From the NCBI GenBank assembly GCA_905195005.1, contig CAJJUC010000090.1, positions 1 through 9,947 of the forward strand: 9,947 bases of DNA, read 5' to 3'. This DNA comes from an uncultured Eubacteriales bacterium (GTDB lineage Bacteria; Bacillota; Clostridia; UMGS1883). Of the stretch, positions 1 to 6,656 are shown piece after piece. Each line of letters begins with the position of its first letter. The stretch's first letter is position 1. Made by a program: the position numbers and the translations under genes. Below the pieces are notes generated by a model. It was not told where the DNA came from. It saw only the letters and a list, made by a program, of their open reading frames with translations, and did not search any database.

Positions 1-270
1 GAAAACCTTGACGCCGTGCTTGATGAGTTTGATAAAATAATAGGTATGGACAGGCTTTGCGCAGTTCATCTCAATGACACGAAAAATCCGTTTGCAAGCC
101 ACAAGGACCGCCACGAAAAAATAGGCGAGGGCTGTCTCGGAAGCGACGCTCTTGTGCGCGTTATAAATAATCCGCGGCTTAAAAATCTGCCGTTTCTTCT
201 TGAAACGCCGAATGAACTCGACGGATACGAAAAAGAAATAAAATTTCTAAAAAATAATTATATTGATTAG
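1..270 (+). CDS. nfo: Endonuclease IV (AP endonuclease), C-terminal part only
   Basis: The window opens inside this gene; frame 1 is open from base 1 to the TAG at 268-270 and gives the last 89 residues. Seen: VHLNDTK (His at fragment residue 23), KDRHEKIGEG (Asp36, His38) and LLETP (Glu68). From family knowledge, these match the C-terminal metal ligands of the endonuclease IV TIM barrel (equivalents of E. coli His216, Asp229, His231 and Glu261), so the active site looks intact in the visible part. The enzyme cuts DNA 5' to abasic sites in base-excision repair and uses a trinuclear zinc centre in the cytoplasm. The family is about 280 residues, so roughly two thirds lies outside the window. 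A GTG at base 16 is in frame but internal, not a start. rhaM follows after 14 bases, so the two may share a transcript. Confidence 0.93.
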   Translation, partial: ENLDAVLDEFDKIIGMDRLCAVHLNDTKNPFASHKDRHEKIGEGCLGSDALVRVINNPRLKNLPFLLETPNELDGYEKEIKFLKNNYID

Positions 271-284
271 GGAGGAAAATAATA

Positions 285-599
285 ATGGTAAGAAAGGCAT
301 TCAAAATGAAGCTTTATGAGGGAATGAAGGATGAGTATGCACGCCGCCATAATGCTCTTTGGCAGGAAATGAAGGACATGATTCACGAATATGGCGGCAG
401 CAACTATTCAATTTATCTTGACGAAGAAACCAACACCCTGTTCGGTTATATCGAGCTTGAGAACGAGGCGCTTTGGGCAAAGAGCGCCGATACGGCAATC
501 TGCCGCAAGTGGTGGGATTTTATGGCGGACATCATGGAAACCAATCCCGACAACAGTCCCGTTTCAATCGACCTCACCGATGTTTTTCATCTTGACTGA
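285..599 (+). CDS. rhaM: L-rhamnose mutarotase
   Basis: Protein of 104 residues, the usual length of RhaM/RhaU (PF05336). It interconverts the alpha and beta anomers of L-rhamnose in the cytoplasm, feeding the isomerase step of rhamnose catabolism. Seen: start MVRKAF, then EYARRHNALW with Tyr18 and catalytic-type His22, NYSIYLDE (40-47), KWWDFM with Trp76-Trp77, and the family signature NPDNSPV near residues 87-93. ATG 285 is preceded by GGGAGGAAA, a strong ribosome binding site. It follows nfo by 14 bases, so co-transcription is likely. No other rhamnose gene (isomerase, kinase, aldolase) is visible, so either they lie upstream or this is a stand-alone mutarotase, possibly acting on another sugar. 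The 3' end overlaps the convergent gene at 574-1020 by 26 bases, and no terminator is visible between them. Confidence 0.93.
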   Translation: MVRKAFKMKLYEGMKDEYARRHNALWQEMKDMIHEYGGSNYSIYLDEETNTLFGYIELENEALWAKSADTAICRKWWDFMADIMETNPDNSPVSIDLTDVFHLD

Positions 600-1020
600 C
601 GTCTTTTTCAATAACAACGTAAGCGGCGCCGCGCTTTTTCAGATTTCTGGAAATGCGCCCGCCGTTTTCGTTTGGCACGCAAATCGTAACGAGTGAATAA
701 CTCGGCGAGTATTCCATGTTAAGAATGTCAAGCAAAGCTCCCGAAACCGCTCCGATAACCGCTCCGGCAACAAGCCCCGTAACGATGCCCGTTTTCGCAT
801 ATATGCCGATGCCCGGTACAAGAGCGGCTGCCGCACCGAGCACAATTCCGAGCGCTGCGCCGCAGAACAGACCCGTAAAAACAAAATTAGAAAGCTGCGC
901 CTTTTCGGCGGCAACACTGCCGACGAGAATGTCGCCGCTGCCTCCGCCCGATTCCGAAAGGTCAAACGCCGCCGAACGCGCTTTTGCGCTGTCGTTAAAA
1001 TATGCCGTGATTTTTTTCAT
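574..1020 (-). CDS. Small glycine-rich membrane protein, general-stress-protein-like
   Basis: Protein of 148 residues. Seen: a soluble N-terminal part that starts MKKITAYF and is rich in Ala, Ser and Gly (1-44); two adjacent hydrophobic Gly/Ala stretches (about 46-70 and 76-100) with GxxxG-like spacing such as GLFCGAALG and GLVAGAVIGAVSG; then a soluble tail with a VTICVP strand and basic NLKKRGA. This layout, a small alpha/beta domain interrupted by a glycine-zipper helical hairpin, resembles proteins annotated as general stress protein 17M/YflT-like or DUF1269-like. That is a resemblance, not a firm family match, and the function is unknown. ATG at 1020 has AAGGAGA 7-12 bases upstream on its strand. 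I found no convincing promoter in the A/T-rich gap upstream. The opposite-strand open frame at 716-1078 has no ribosome binding site and is a shadow. Confidence 0.75.
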   Translation of the reverse strand: MKKITAYFNDSAKARSAAFDLSESGGGSGDILVGSVAAEKAQLSNFVFTGLFCGAALGIVLGAAAALVPGIGIYAKTGIVTGLVAGAVIGAVSGALLDILNMEYSPSYSLVTICVPNENGGRISRNLKKRGAAYVVIEKDVSQDEKHR

Positions 1021-1089
1021 ACTATCTCTCCTTTGCAGCTATTGTTTGCGATTATTAATGAAAAATTCACAAAATTAACAAATATTTAA

Positions 1090-1118
1090 TTGTAAAATAA
1101 TAAATTTTGGTATAAAAT
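1090..1118 (+). promoter_or_regulatory. Candidate upstream promoter for the LCP gene
   Basis: TTGTAA (1090-1095), 17 bases, TAAAAT (1113-1118), within a very A/T-rich stretch. It would give a leader of about 90 bases before ATG 1213. It is weaker than the second promoter at 1142-1170. Confidence 0.4.
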
Positions 1119-1141
1119 ACAGATTAATATGACTTATTTTA

Positions 1142-1170
1142 TTGACGGAACGGACACAATGTGATAAAAT
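1142..1170 (+). promoter_or_regulatory. Candidate main promoter for the LCP gene (extended -10)
   Basis: TTGACG (1142-1147), 17 bases, TAAAAT (1165-1170), with a TGn extension (TGA, 1162-1164) directly before the -10. Five of six -35 bases and five of six -10 bases match the sigma-A consensus. Transcription would start near 1177, leaving a leader of about 36 bases. Confidence 0.6.
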
Positions 1171-1212
1171 ATCTCAGTATGAAAAAAATAATGACAGTGA
1201 GGTTGTTAATAT

Positions 1213-2223
1213 ATGGCAAAAAAAACCGGGGGAAAATCCTCCAAGGTTGTATCTGTGCTGCTTGTGATGTTGATGATGTTTGCGGCGGCAGGCGGCGGTA
1301 TATATTGTGCAAAGCTGTTTACAACGCCGTACAGCAGCGACGTTGTCGATGAGTTTGACGAGGACACGCTTGATTCTGTTGTCATATCCAAGGAAAAGTG
1401 CAACATTCTTATTCTCGGAACCGATAAAAGCGGCGGACTGACGGACGTTATGATGCTTGCGCAGATTGACCCTCAGCAGGATAAGGTTTCGGTGCTCAGC
1501 ATCCCGCGTGACACTCGCATTAAATTCAACAATCAGTGGATTAAAATAAATGCGGCTCATTCAATGGGGAAGAAAACGAAAAAAGCCGTTGAAAACTCGA
1601 TAATTGCAGTCAAAAATCTTACGGGCATTCCGATAAACCACTTTGTAAAGGTTAATTTTGATGCGTTCAAGGATACGATAGATGAGCTCGGCGGCGTTGA
1701 TTTCGATGTTCCGCAGCGCATGAAGTATACGGACAAGTATCAGGATTTGTACATTGACCTTCAGCCGGGCTTTCAGCATCTGGACGGGGACAAGTCGGAG
1801 CAGCTTGTGCGCTTCCGCCGCTATAAAAACGGTGACCTTGACAGAATCAAGGTTCAGCAGCAGTTTTTGCATGCAATCGCCGAGCAGAAGCTTCAGATGA
1901 AGTATATCGGCAAAATTAACAAGATTTATAAGATTGTTGCGAAGAACATGGAAACCTCGATGACCCCCGATAACTTTGTTCAGGCGGCAAAGCAGGTGCT
2001 TTCCATCGGAAAAGACAATATCCAGACGGAAATGCTTCCGTGCACACCTCAGTATATCGATAATATTTCATATGTAATTCCGAACACGGCCGCAATCGCC
2101 AAGGTTCGCGAAACAATGTTCTGCTATGACGAAAACGGAAACGACATAATCCCGGAGGTGACCGTGGGCGATGATTCCGCGGAGGACGGCGCTCAAAACG
2201 GTGCGCAGGGCGCAGAACAGTAA
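1213..2223 (+). CDS. LytR-CpsA-Psr (LCP) family cell-wall polymer ligase
   Basis: Protein of 336 residues, typical of the family. LCP enzymes transfer undecaprenyl-linked glycopolymers (teichoic acids, capsule or similar) to peptidoglycan on the outer face of the membrane; many are misannotated as transcriptional regulators. Seen: short basic N-terminus KKTGGKSSK, one membrane helix (about 12-32), then the LCP domain: NILILGTD (64-71), TDVMMLAQID (77-86), SIPRDTRI (96-103) with Arg99 and Asp100, ELGGVDFDVP (158-167), FRRYKNGDLDRIKVQQQ (201-217) with the paired arginines that bind the pyrophosphate lipid. The last 20 residues are acidic and rich in Gln, Gly and Ala (GDDSAEDGAQNG) and probably disordered. 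ATG 1213 has GTGAGG 10 bases upstream. The gene stands alone with its own promoters, so its polymer substrate cannot be inferred from context. Confidence 0.93.
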   Translation: MAKKTGGKSSKVVSVLLVMLMMFAAAGGGIYCAKLFTTPYSSDVVDEFDEDTLDSVVISKEKCNILILGTDKSGGLTDVMMLAQIDPQQDKVSVLSIPRDTRIKFNNQWIKINAAHSMGKKTKKAVENSIIAVKNLTGIPINHFVKVNFDAFKDTIDELGGVDFDVPQRMKYTDKYQDLYIDLQPGFQHLDGDKSEQLVRFRRYKNGDLDRIKVQQQFLHAIAEQKLQMKYIGKINKIYKIVAKNMETSMTPDNFVQAAKQVLSIGKDNIQTEMLPCTPQYIDNISYVIPNTAAIAKVRETMFCYDENGNDIIPEVTVGDDSAEDGAQNGAQGAEQ

Positions 2224-2252
2224 GAAAAATTTAAAAAAAGCAAAAAAAGTGC

Positions 2253-2281
2253 TTGCATTGATAACCCGATAACGATATAAT
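2253..2281 (+). promoter_or_regulatory. Promoter of the cyclophilin gene
   Basis: TTGCAT (2253-2258), 17 bases, perfect TATAAT (2276-2281). Upstream, 2224-2249 carries A-tracts resembling an UP element. The start would be near 2288, about 28 bases before ATG 2316. No hairpin terminator is visible after the LCP gene, so some readthrough is possible. Confidence 0.7.
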
Positions 2282-2315
2282 AAAATCGATATGGGATAAT
2301 GAGAGGAATGATTTG

Positions 2316-2804
2316 ATGGCTGAAAATGTCAACGTTAAAATCACAATGGAAAACGGCGGCGAAATCGAACTGGAGCTTTATCCTGGCATCGCGCCCGAAA
2401 CCGTTGAGAATTTTAAAACGCTTGCGGAAAATTCGTTTTATGACGGACTTACCTTCCACAGAATCATAAAAGGCTTTATGATTCAGGGCGGAGACCCCCT
2501 CGGAAACGGGATGGGCGGCAGCGATAAAACAATCAAGGGCGAATTTCTGATGAACGGCTTTAAGAATGACCTTAAGCACACGCGCGGCGTCATCTCCATG
2601 GCAAGAAGTCAGAATCCGAACAGCGCGTCAAGTCAGTTTTTCATTATGCATGAGGACGCACCGCATCTTGACGGCAGCTATGCGGCTTTCGGCAAGGTGA
2701 CAAAGGGAATGGATGTTGTGGATGAAATTGCTTCCGTGCGCGTCGGCTTTGACGGGCAAACCCCGGCTCAGCCTCCCGTAATTAAATCGATAACGGTTTT
2801 ATAA
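2316..2804 (+). CDS. Cyclophilin-type peptidyl-prolyl cis-trans isomerase
   Basis: Protein of 162 residues that is all cyclophilin domain. It speeds cis-trans isomerisation of Xaa-Pro bonds in folding proteins. Seen: TFHRIIKGFMIQGGDP (46-61) with catalytic-type Arg49 and Phe54, Met55 and Gln57; RGVISMARSQNPNSASSQFFI (90-110), the substrate pocket; and HLDGSYAAFGKV (117-128). His117 occupies the place of the tryptophan that in human cyclophilin A binds cyclosporin; this change is common in bacterial forms and usually lowers drug affinity. There is no signal peptide or lipobox, so it is cytoplasmic. I chose ATG 2316 over the TTG one codon earlier because AGAGG at 2302-2306 lies 9 bases from it. 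It has its own promoter, and gap follows after 66 bases. Confidence 0.95.
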   Translation: MAENVNVKITMENGGEIELELYPGIAPETVENFKTLAENSFYDGLTFHRIIKGFMIQGGDPLGNGMGGSDKTIKGEFLMNGFKNDLKHTRGVISMARSQNPNSASSQFFIMHEDAPHLDGSYAAFGKVTKGMDVVDEIASVRVGFDGQTPAQPPVIKSITVL

Positions 2805-2815
2805 GCTTGTGTATT

Positions 2816-2844
2816 AAATAATTTTTATAATTATTTTTTATATT
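2816..2844 (+). promoter_or_regulatory. A/T-only gap before gap: weak hairpin and a TATAAT box
   Basis: An 8-base A/T-only inverted repeat (2816-2823 with 2829-2836) is followed by T-runs. It could slow polymerase after the cyclophilin gene, but with no G/C pairs it is a poor terminator. TATAAT at 2826-2831 fits a -10 for gap, giving a leader of about 33 bases, yet no good -35 lies 16-18 bases before it. How gap is promoted is therefore uncertain: this box, readthrough from 2253-2281, or both. Confidence 0.3.
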
Positions 2845-2870
2845 TTTTAAACATGAAAGGATGTTTTAAA

Positions 2871-3884
2871 ATGGCAGTAAAAGTTGCAATTAACGGTTTT
2901 GGGCGTATCGGTCGTCTGGCATTCCGTCAGATGTTCGGTGCAGAGGGCTACGAGGTAGTGGCTATCAACGATCTTACAGATCCCAAGATGCTTGCTCACC
3001 TTCTTAAGTATGATTCGTCTCAGGGCAGATACGACGGTCACACTGTTGAAGCAGGCGAAAATTATATAGTTGTAGACGGCAAGAAGATTACAATTTACAG
3101 CGAGCCCAAGGCAGCAGACCTTCCCTGGGGTGAAATCGGCGTTGACGTTGTTCTTGAGTGCACAGGCTTCTACACATCGAAAGAAAAGTCTCAGGCTCAT
3201 ATCGATGCAGGCGCTAAGAAGGTTGTTATCTCCGCTCCCGCAGGCAAAGACCTTAAGACTATCGTTTACAGCGTAAACGAAAAGACTCTTACAAAGGACG
3301 ATCAGATTATTTCTGCCGCTTCCTGCACAACGAACTGCCTTGCTCCCATGGCTAAGGCTCTTAACGATTTTGCACCCATTCAGTCCGGTATCATGGCAAC
3401 AATCCATGCTTACACAGGCGATCAGATGATTCTTGACGGACCGCATCGCAAGGGCGACCTTCGCCGTGCGCGTGCAGGCGCTGTAAACATCGTTCCCAAT
3501 TCAACAGGCGCTGCAAAGGCAATCGGTCTTGTTATTCCTGAGCTTAACGGCAAGCTTATCGGCGCTGCTCAGCGTGTTCCCGTTCCCACAGGTTCAACAA
3601 CAATCCTCACGGCTGTTGTTAAGGGCACAGACATCACTCCCGAGAAAATTAATGCAGCTATGAAAGCAGCTTCCAACGAATCTTTCGGTTACAACGAAGA
3701 TCTCATCGTTTCCTCCGATATTATCGGCATCCGTTACGGTTCTCTCTTCGATGCAACTCAGACTCTCGTAACAAAGATTACAGACGACCTTTACGAGGTT
3801 CAAGTTGTTTCCTGGTACGATAACGAAAACTCTTACACAAGCCAGATGGTTCGTACAATCAAATATTTTGCAGAGCTTGCATAA
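2871..3884 (+). CDS. gap: Glyceraldehyde-3-phosphate dehydrogenase, NAD-dependent, type I
   Basis: Protein of 337 residues, full length for the glycolytic enzyme that makes 1,3-bisphosphoglycerate from glyceraldehyde-3-phosphate, phosphate and NAD+. Seen: Rossmann start VAINGFGRIGRLAFR (5-19); Asp34 in INDLTD, which favours NAD over NADP; SAASCTTNCLAPM (148-160) with catalytic Cys152; His179 in ATIHAYTGDQ; DLRRARAGAVNIVPNSTGAA (196-215), the phosphate-binding stretch; and WYDNENSY (315-322). ATG 2871 is chosen because AAAGGA at 2856-2861 sits 9 bases before it and the protein then begins MAVKVAINGF. The in-frame ATG at 2853 overlaps that ribosome binding site. Codon choice differs from neighbours (Pro mostly CCC, Thr mostly ACA, Arg mostly CGT, little CCG or ACG), as expected of a highly expressed gene. 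No pgk, tpiA or cggR lies next to it. Confidence 0.97.
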   Translation: MAVKVAINGFGRIGRLAFRQMFGAEGYEVVAINDLTDPKMLAHLLKYDSSQGRYDGHTVEAGENYIVVDGKKITIYSEPKAADLPWGEIGVDVVLECTGFYTSKEKSQAHIDAGAKKVVISAPAGKDLKTIVYSVNEKTLTKDDQIISAASCTTNCLAPMAKALNDFAPIQSGIMATIHAYTGDQMILDGPHRKGDLRRARAGAVNIVPNSTGAAKAIGLVIPELNGKLIGAAQRVPVPTGSTTILTAVVKGTDITPEKINAAMKAASNESFGYNEDLIVSSDIIGIRYGSLFDATQTLVTKITDDLYEVQVVSWYDNENSYTSQMVRTIKYFAELA

Positions 3885-3897
3885 GTTCAAGGCATAT

Positions 3898-3931
3898 AAA
3901 AGGGATTCCGCAGTTTTGCGGAATCCCTTTT
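3898..3931. terminator. Bidirectional intrinsic terminator between gap and the minus-strand operon
   Basis: A perfect 15-base stem (AAAAGGGATTCCGCA at 3898-3912 with its complement at 3917-3931) around a GTTT loop. The stem has a G/C-rich core and is flanked by T-runs on both strands (TTTT at the right end; AAAA at the left, read as TTTT on the minus strand). It sits 13 bases after the gap stop and 15 bases beyond the minus-strand TetR stop, so it can serve both. Confidence 0.9.
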
Positions 3932-3946
3932 GTCGTTGTTATACAC

Positions 3947-4552
3947 TTATTTGCTGAAAATATATTCGGTCAGAACATCGGCAATATGCTCGGCACGCTT
4001 CTGCATTTCCGGTTCGGTGAACAAATCCTTTCCTGTGATTTTCGATATTGTATAAATATTTGAAAATGCCGAAAAGCAGAACATATTCATTGAAAGCGCC
4101 GTCTGCTCAATGTCAAGGCTTTCTCTTATTATGCCGCTCTCAATCCCTTTTTTCAAAAGTTTTTTGATTCCGTGAAACAGCGAGGATTTTATGTCAGTCG
4201 TGTACTTTGCATAGTTAAGGTTTTCCCAAAGCACAAGTCTTACAAAATTGGGGTTTTTGGTTAGAAACTCAAAGTAGTCGAGAATAACGCATCTGATGTC
4301 ATCCTTCCCGTGAAAGCTCCTGTCCTCAAGAGTGTCCTCATAATCGCTCAGTCTTCCGTAAACTGATTTCAGCACCTCAGCATACAAAAGCTCCTTGCTT
4401 TTGTAATGCGAATAAATAAGCTTTTTATTTACCCCGGCATTGCTTGCAATGTCGTCAACCTTTGCGGCGGACAGTCCTTTCAGGGCAAACTCGTTTTCCG
4501 CCGAATTAAGAATTTTGCCGCGCGTTATTGCGCTTTTAATTTCCTGCTTCAT
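3947..4552 (-). CDS. TetR-family transcriptional regulator, last gene of the minus operon
   Basis: Protein of 201 residues, normal for TetR regulators, which bind DNA as dimers and let go when a ligand binds the C-terminal domain. Seen: the helix-turn-helix in residues 30-52, AKVDDIASNAGVNKKLIYSHY, followed by KSKELLYAEVL; the remaining 140 residues are the variable ligand/dimer domain, with LDYFEFLTKNPNFVRLVLWE (91-110) typical of the family. ATG 4552 is chosen because it shares ATGA with the stop of the aldolase-like gene (4549-4552) and has AAGGA 9 bases upstream. The earlier in-frame ATG at 4573 lies before that site. Translational coupling ties its level to the catabolic genes, so it is the first candidate to bind the palindrome at 7968-8011 and control its own operon. 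The ligand is unknown. Confidence 0.9.
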   Translation of the reverse strand: MKQEIKSAITRGKILNSAENEFALKGLSAAKVDDIASNAGVNKKLIYSHYKSKELLYAEVLKSVYGRLSDYEDTLEDRSFHGKDDIRCVILDYFEFLTKNPNFVRLVLWENLNYAKYTTDIKSSLFHGIKKLLKKGIESGIIRESLDIEQTALSMNMFCFSAFSNIYTISKITGKDLFTEPEMQKRAEHIADVLTEYIFSK

Positions 4553-5622
4553 ATCCCAATTTCCTTTTTCCATTTTTCAATATTTGCCGCAATAAAATCA
4601 TCGTCGGAAAGCTCGGGATAAGCGGCATAGATTCTGTCAATTTCGGCGCTTTGCCCGCCCGACATTTTTTCATCGGGGTTAAGGCAGCAGACGTTTTTCA
4701 TCAGTCCCTGCCTGCGCAGAACCTCATGCAACCCCGCAATGCAGCCGGCAAAATCGTTTGCGGTGTCAAAGAACACACTGTTTGCGTCAGTAACCTTTGC
4801 AGCAAGCGTCAGAAGCTCCGCGGAAATTTTGTCATTATTCTTTTCCCTTTTCACCGCGTCAAACAGCTCAACGGCTTTTTTCGTCCATACCGACCAGTGC
4901 CCGAGCAGACCGCCGTCAAAGCCCTTAACAAATTTTTTGCCGTTCACGTTAAAGGCGTATTTTGTAAGCAGATCAATCACGATATTGTCATCGTTGCCGG
5001 TATAAAGCGTAATATCGCCGCGTCTTTCGGAAAATGCCGCCGCGCGGACAACATCAAGCGTTGTGTATCTGTTGAAGGAGGCGCACTTGATTGCAGCAAC
5101 GTTGTCAATGCCGCATATCTGCGACCAGTAATCATAAGAAAATCTTCTTCCGCCGACAGCCGTTTGCAGATAAAAGCCGATAACGGGCATCACCCTTGCA
5201 ACCGCTTTCGTTCTTTCAATCATGTATTCCTCGCTCTTGTCATTCAGTCCTCCGGGGCTGAGCAAAACTGCGTCAAATCCGTATTTTTTTGCTGTTTCGG
5301 CTTCTCTGACAGCCTGCTCCGTTTCGCCGCAAACGCCGGAAACCTTAACGATTACCTTGCCCGTTTTGTTTTCGTATTTATCAATTTCATCGGAAACGAT
5401 TTTAAGCACAGGCTCAAAAAGTCCGATTTCGGGCTTGCGTATTTCAAACTGTGTGGTGTGTACTGCCGTTCCTATACCGCCGACTCCGCAGCCGAGATAG
5501 TATTTCATAAGCAGGCGCTGCGTTTTTTCGTCAAAATTTCTGTTTTCATCAAGTGCAAGGGGAGTTGCCGGAATAACCGTTCCCTTTTTTAATATTTCAA
5601 GCGCTTTTTCGTGTCTGTCCAT
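4549..5622 (-). CDS. DapA/NanA-family (dihydrodipicolinate synthase-like) lyase, atypical
   Basis: Protein of 357 residues, about 60 longer than typical DapA or NanA (about 295). Class I aldolases of this family form a Schiff base between an active-site lysine and pyruvate or another keto acid and then cleave or condense it. Seen: VIPATPLALDENRNFD (16-31) as in the family start; GGIGTAVHTTQFE (48-60) where the usual GTTGE motif sits; LLSPGG (120-125); VIGFYLQTAVGGRR (147-160) with Tyr151; and AAIKCASFNR (176-185) with Lys179 as the likely Schiff-base residue. The catalytic Lys and Tyr are kept but the GTTGE loop is changed, so this is probably not lysine biosynthesis; a catabolic aldolase or dehydratase is more likely. 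GGAGGG lies 7 bases before ATG 5622. It follows the dehydrogenase-like gene by 14 bases and overlaps the TetR gene by 4. The substrate is unknown. Confidence 0.85.
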   Translation of the reverse strand: MDRHEKALEILKKGTVIPATPLALDENRNFDEKTQRLLMKYYLGCGVGGIGTAVHTTQFEIRKPEIGLFEPVLKIVSDEIDKYENKTGKVIVKVSGVCGETEQAVREAETAKKYGFDAVLLSPGGLNDKSEEYMIERTKAVARVMPVIGFYLQTAVGGRRFSYDYWSQICGIDNVAAIKCASFNRYTTLDVVRAAAFSERRGDITLYTGNDDNIVIDLLTKYAFNVNGKKFVKGFDGGLLGHWSVWTKKAVELFDAVKREKNNDKISAELLTLAAKVTDANSVFFDTANDFAGCIAGLHEVLRRQGLMKNVCCLNPDEKMSGGQSAEIDRIYAAYPELSDDDFIAANIEKWKKEIGI

Positions 5623-5636
5623 TATGCTTCCCTCCG

Positions 5637-6653
5637 TTAATAATTGCCCTTACGTTCCTCAAAATGAGTAGGCTTGTTAAGCGTTCGTCCGCCGTCAAGA
5701 AGCCACTGTGCCTGCCAGCGGATAAGCGTTTTTGCCGAAACCGACGGATAACCGAAAACCTCCGTTGCGAGCGACGCGTCGTTAAGATAAGCGTCGGAAC
5801 CGCATTCGTTTTCAAAAATCGGTTCTTTGCCGAGGTAGCCGCCAAGCTCAATCGCGGCTTTTTTAACGGAAACCGTTTCAGGTCCCGTGATATTCATTAC
5901 CGTTGCCGGTGAAGATGCATGCAGAAGTCCGCGGATTGCCATTTCGTTTGCGCTGCCCTGCCAAATGAAATTGAACACGGGCGTTGCAAGGCTGATTGCC
6001 TCGCCCTTGAGAATCTTGTCCGCAAGGTCAAAAAGAACGCCGTAACGCAGGTCAATGGCAAAATTCAGCCTGTAAATAAACACATTTGTTCCGAACGTGT
6101 TTGCAGCATATTCAAACGCGCGTTCACGGGCAAGGCAGCTCATGGCATACTCGCCGTTCGGAAGCGGACGGCAATTTTCATCGCAGCCGCCACCGTTTAT
6201 GGGAACAATCGGGTATATGTTGCCGGATGAAAATACAACGATATTCGACTTTTTGAACTTATCGGCAACAAATGCAGGCAGAGTGGAATTCATCGCCCAT
6301 GTCTGCCACTCGTTGCCGTTTGTGCCGAACTTTTTGCCGGCCATGTAGATAATGTTTTCCGCATTGGGGAGCGCATAAAGCTTTTCTTTATCCAGCAGAT
6401 CCGCCTTGATTACTTCAATGCCGTTGTCCTCCATAAGCTTCATTGCAATTTCATCGCTTCCCCTTGAAACACCGTATATCTTTTTATCGATGCCTGCCGC
6501 TTCGCAGGCTTTTTTTGCAAGCACGCAAAGCGTGGGACCCATTTTTCCGGCAGCGCCGAGAATCATTATGTCACCCTTGATTTTTTTGACGTCCTCAATA
6601 AGCGCCTCGGAGGGGGTTGTAAGCATTTTGTTGAGTTTTTCCTCTGTCCACAT
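5637..6653 (-). CDS. NAD(P)-dependent epimerase/dehydratase-like protein (extended SDR)
   Basis: Protein of 338 residues, normal for extended short-chain dehydrogenases (PF01370), which oxidise, epimerise or dehydrate sugars and related compounds. Seen: GDIMILGAAGKMGP (27-40), the nucleotide-binding GxxGxxG, after an unusual N-terminal lead of about 26 residues; ADLLD (84-88); IIYMAG (101-106), matching the NNAG region; VVFSSGNIYP (139-148) with the catalytic-type Ser; and NGEYAMSCLARERAFEY (166-182). Tyr169 fits the catalytic Tyr, but four residues on is Cys173 instead of Lys, so YxxxK is broken. Either this subfamily works differently or it has lost normal SDR chemistry. ATG 6653 lies 3 bases after the amidohydrolase stop, with GGAGA inside that gene's end. 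It is the second gene of the operon. The substrate is unknown; sharing an operon with a keto-acid aldolase-like enzyme suggests a sugar acid. Confidence 0.85.
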   Translation of the reverse strand: MWTEEKLNKMLTTPSEALIEDVKKIKGDIMILGAAGKMGPTLCVLAKKACEAAGIDKKIYGVSRGSDEIAMKLMEDNGIEVIKADLLDKEKLYALPNAENIIYMAGKKFGTNGNEWQTWAMNSTLPAFVADKFKKSNIVVFSSGNIYPIVPINGGGCDENCRPLPNGEYAMSCLARERAFEYAANTFGTNVFIYRLNFAIDLRYGVLFDLADKILKGEAISLATPVFNFIWQGSANEMAIRGLLHASSPATVMNITGPETVSVKKAAIELGGYLGKEPIFENECGSDAYLNDASLATEVFGYPSVSAKTLIRWQAQWLLDGGRTLNKPTHFEERKGNY

Positions 6654-6656
6654 AAT

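Noticed and set aside
1..270. Sugar isomerase/epimerase (xylose-isomerase-like TIM barrel) instead of endonuclease IV, suggested by the neighbouring rhaM
   Set aside because: HLNDTK, KDRHEKIGEG and LETP are the specific C-terminal metal-site motifs of endonuclease IV.
716..1078. Open frame on the plus strand, opposite the glycine-rich membrane protein gene
   Set aside because: It has no ribosome binding site, and its Ala/Pro/Ser-rich composition is what the complement of a Gly/Ala-rich gene gives. The minus-strand frame has a good AAGGAGA site.
4651..5592. Long plus-strand open frame (313 codons) across the aldolase-like gene
   Set aside because: It is antisense to a gene with clear family motifs and a strong ribosome binding site, and its translation shows no recognisable motif.
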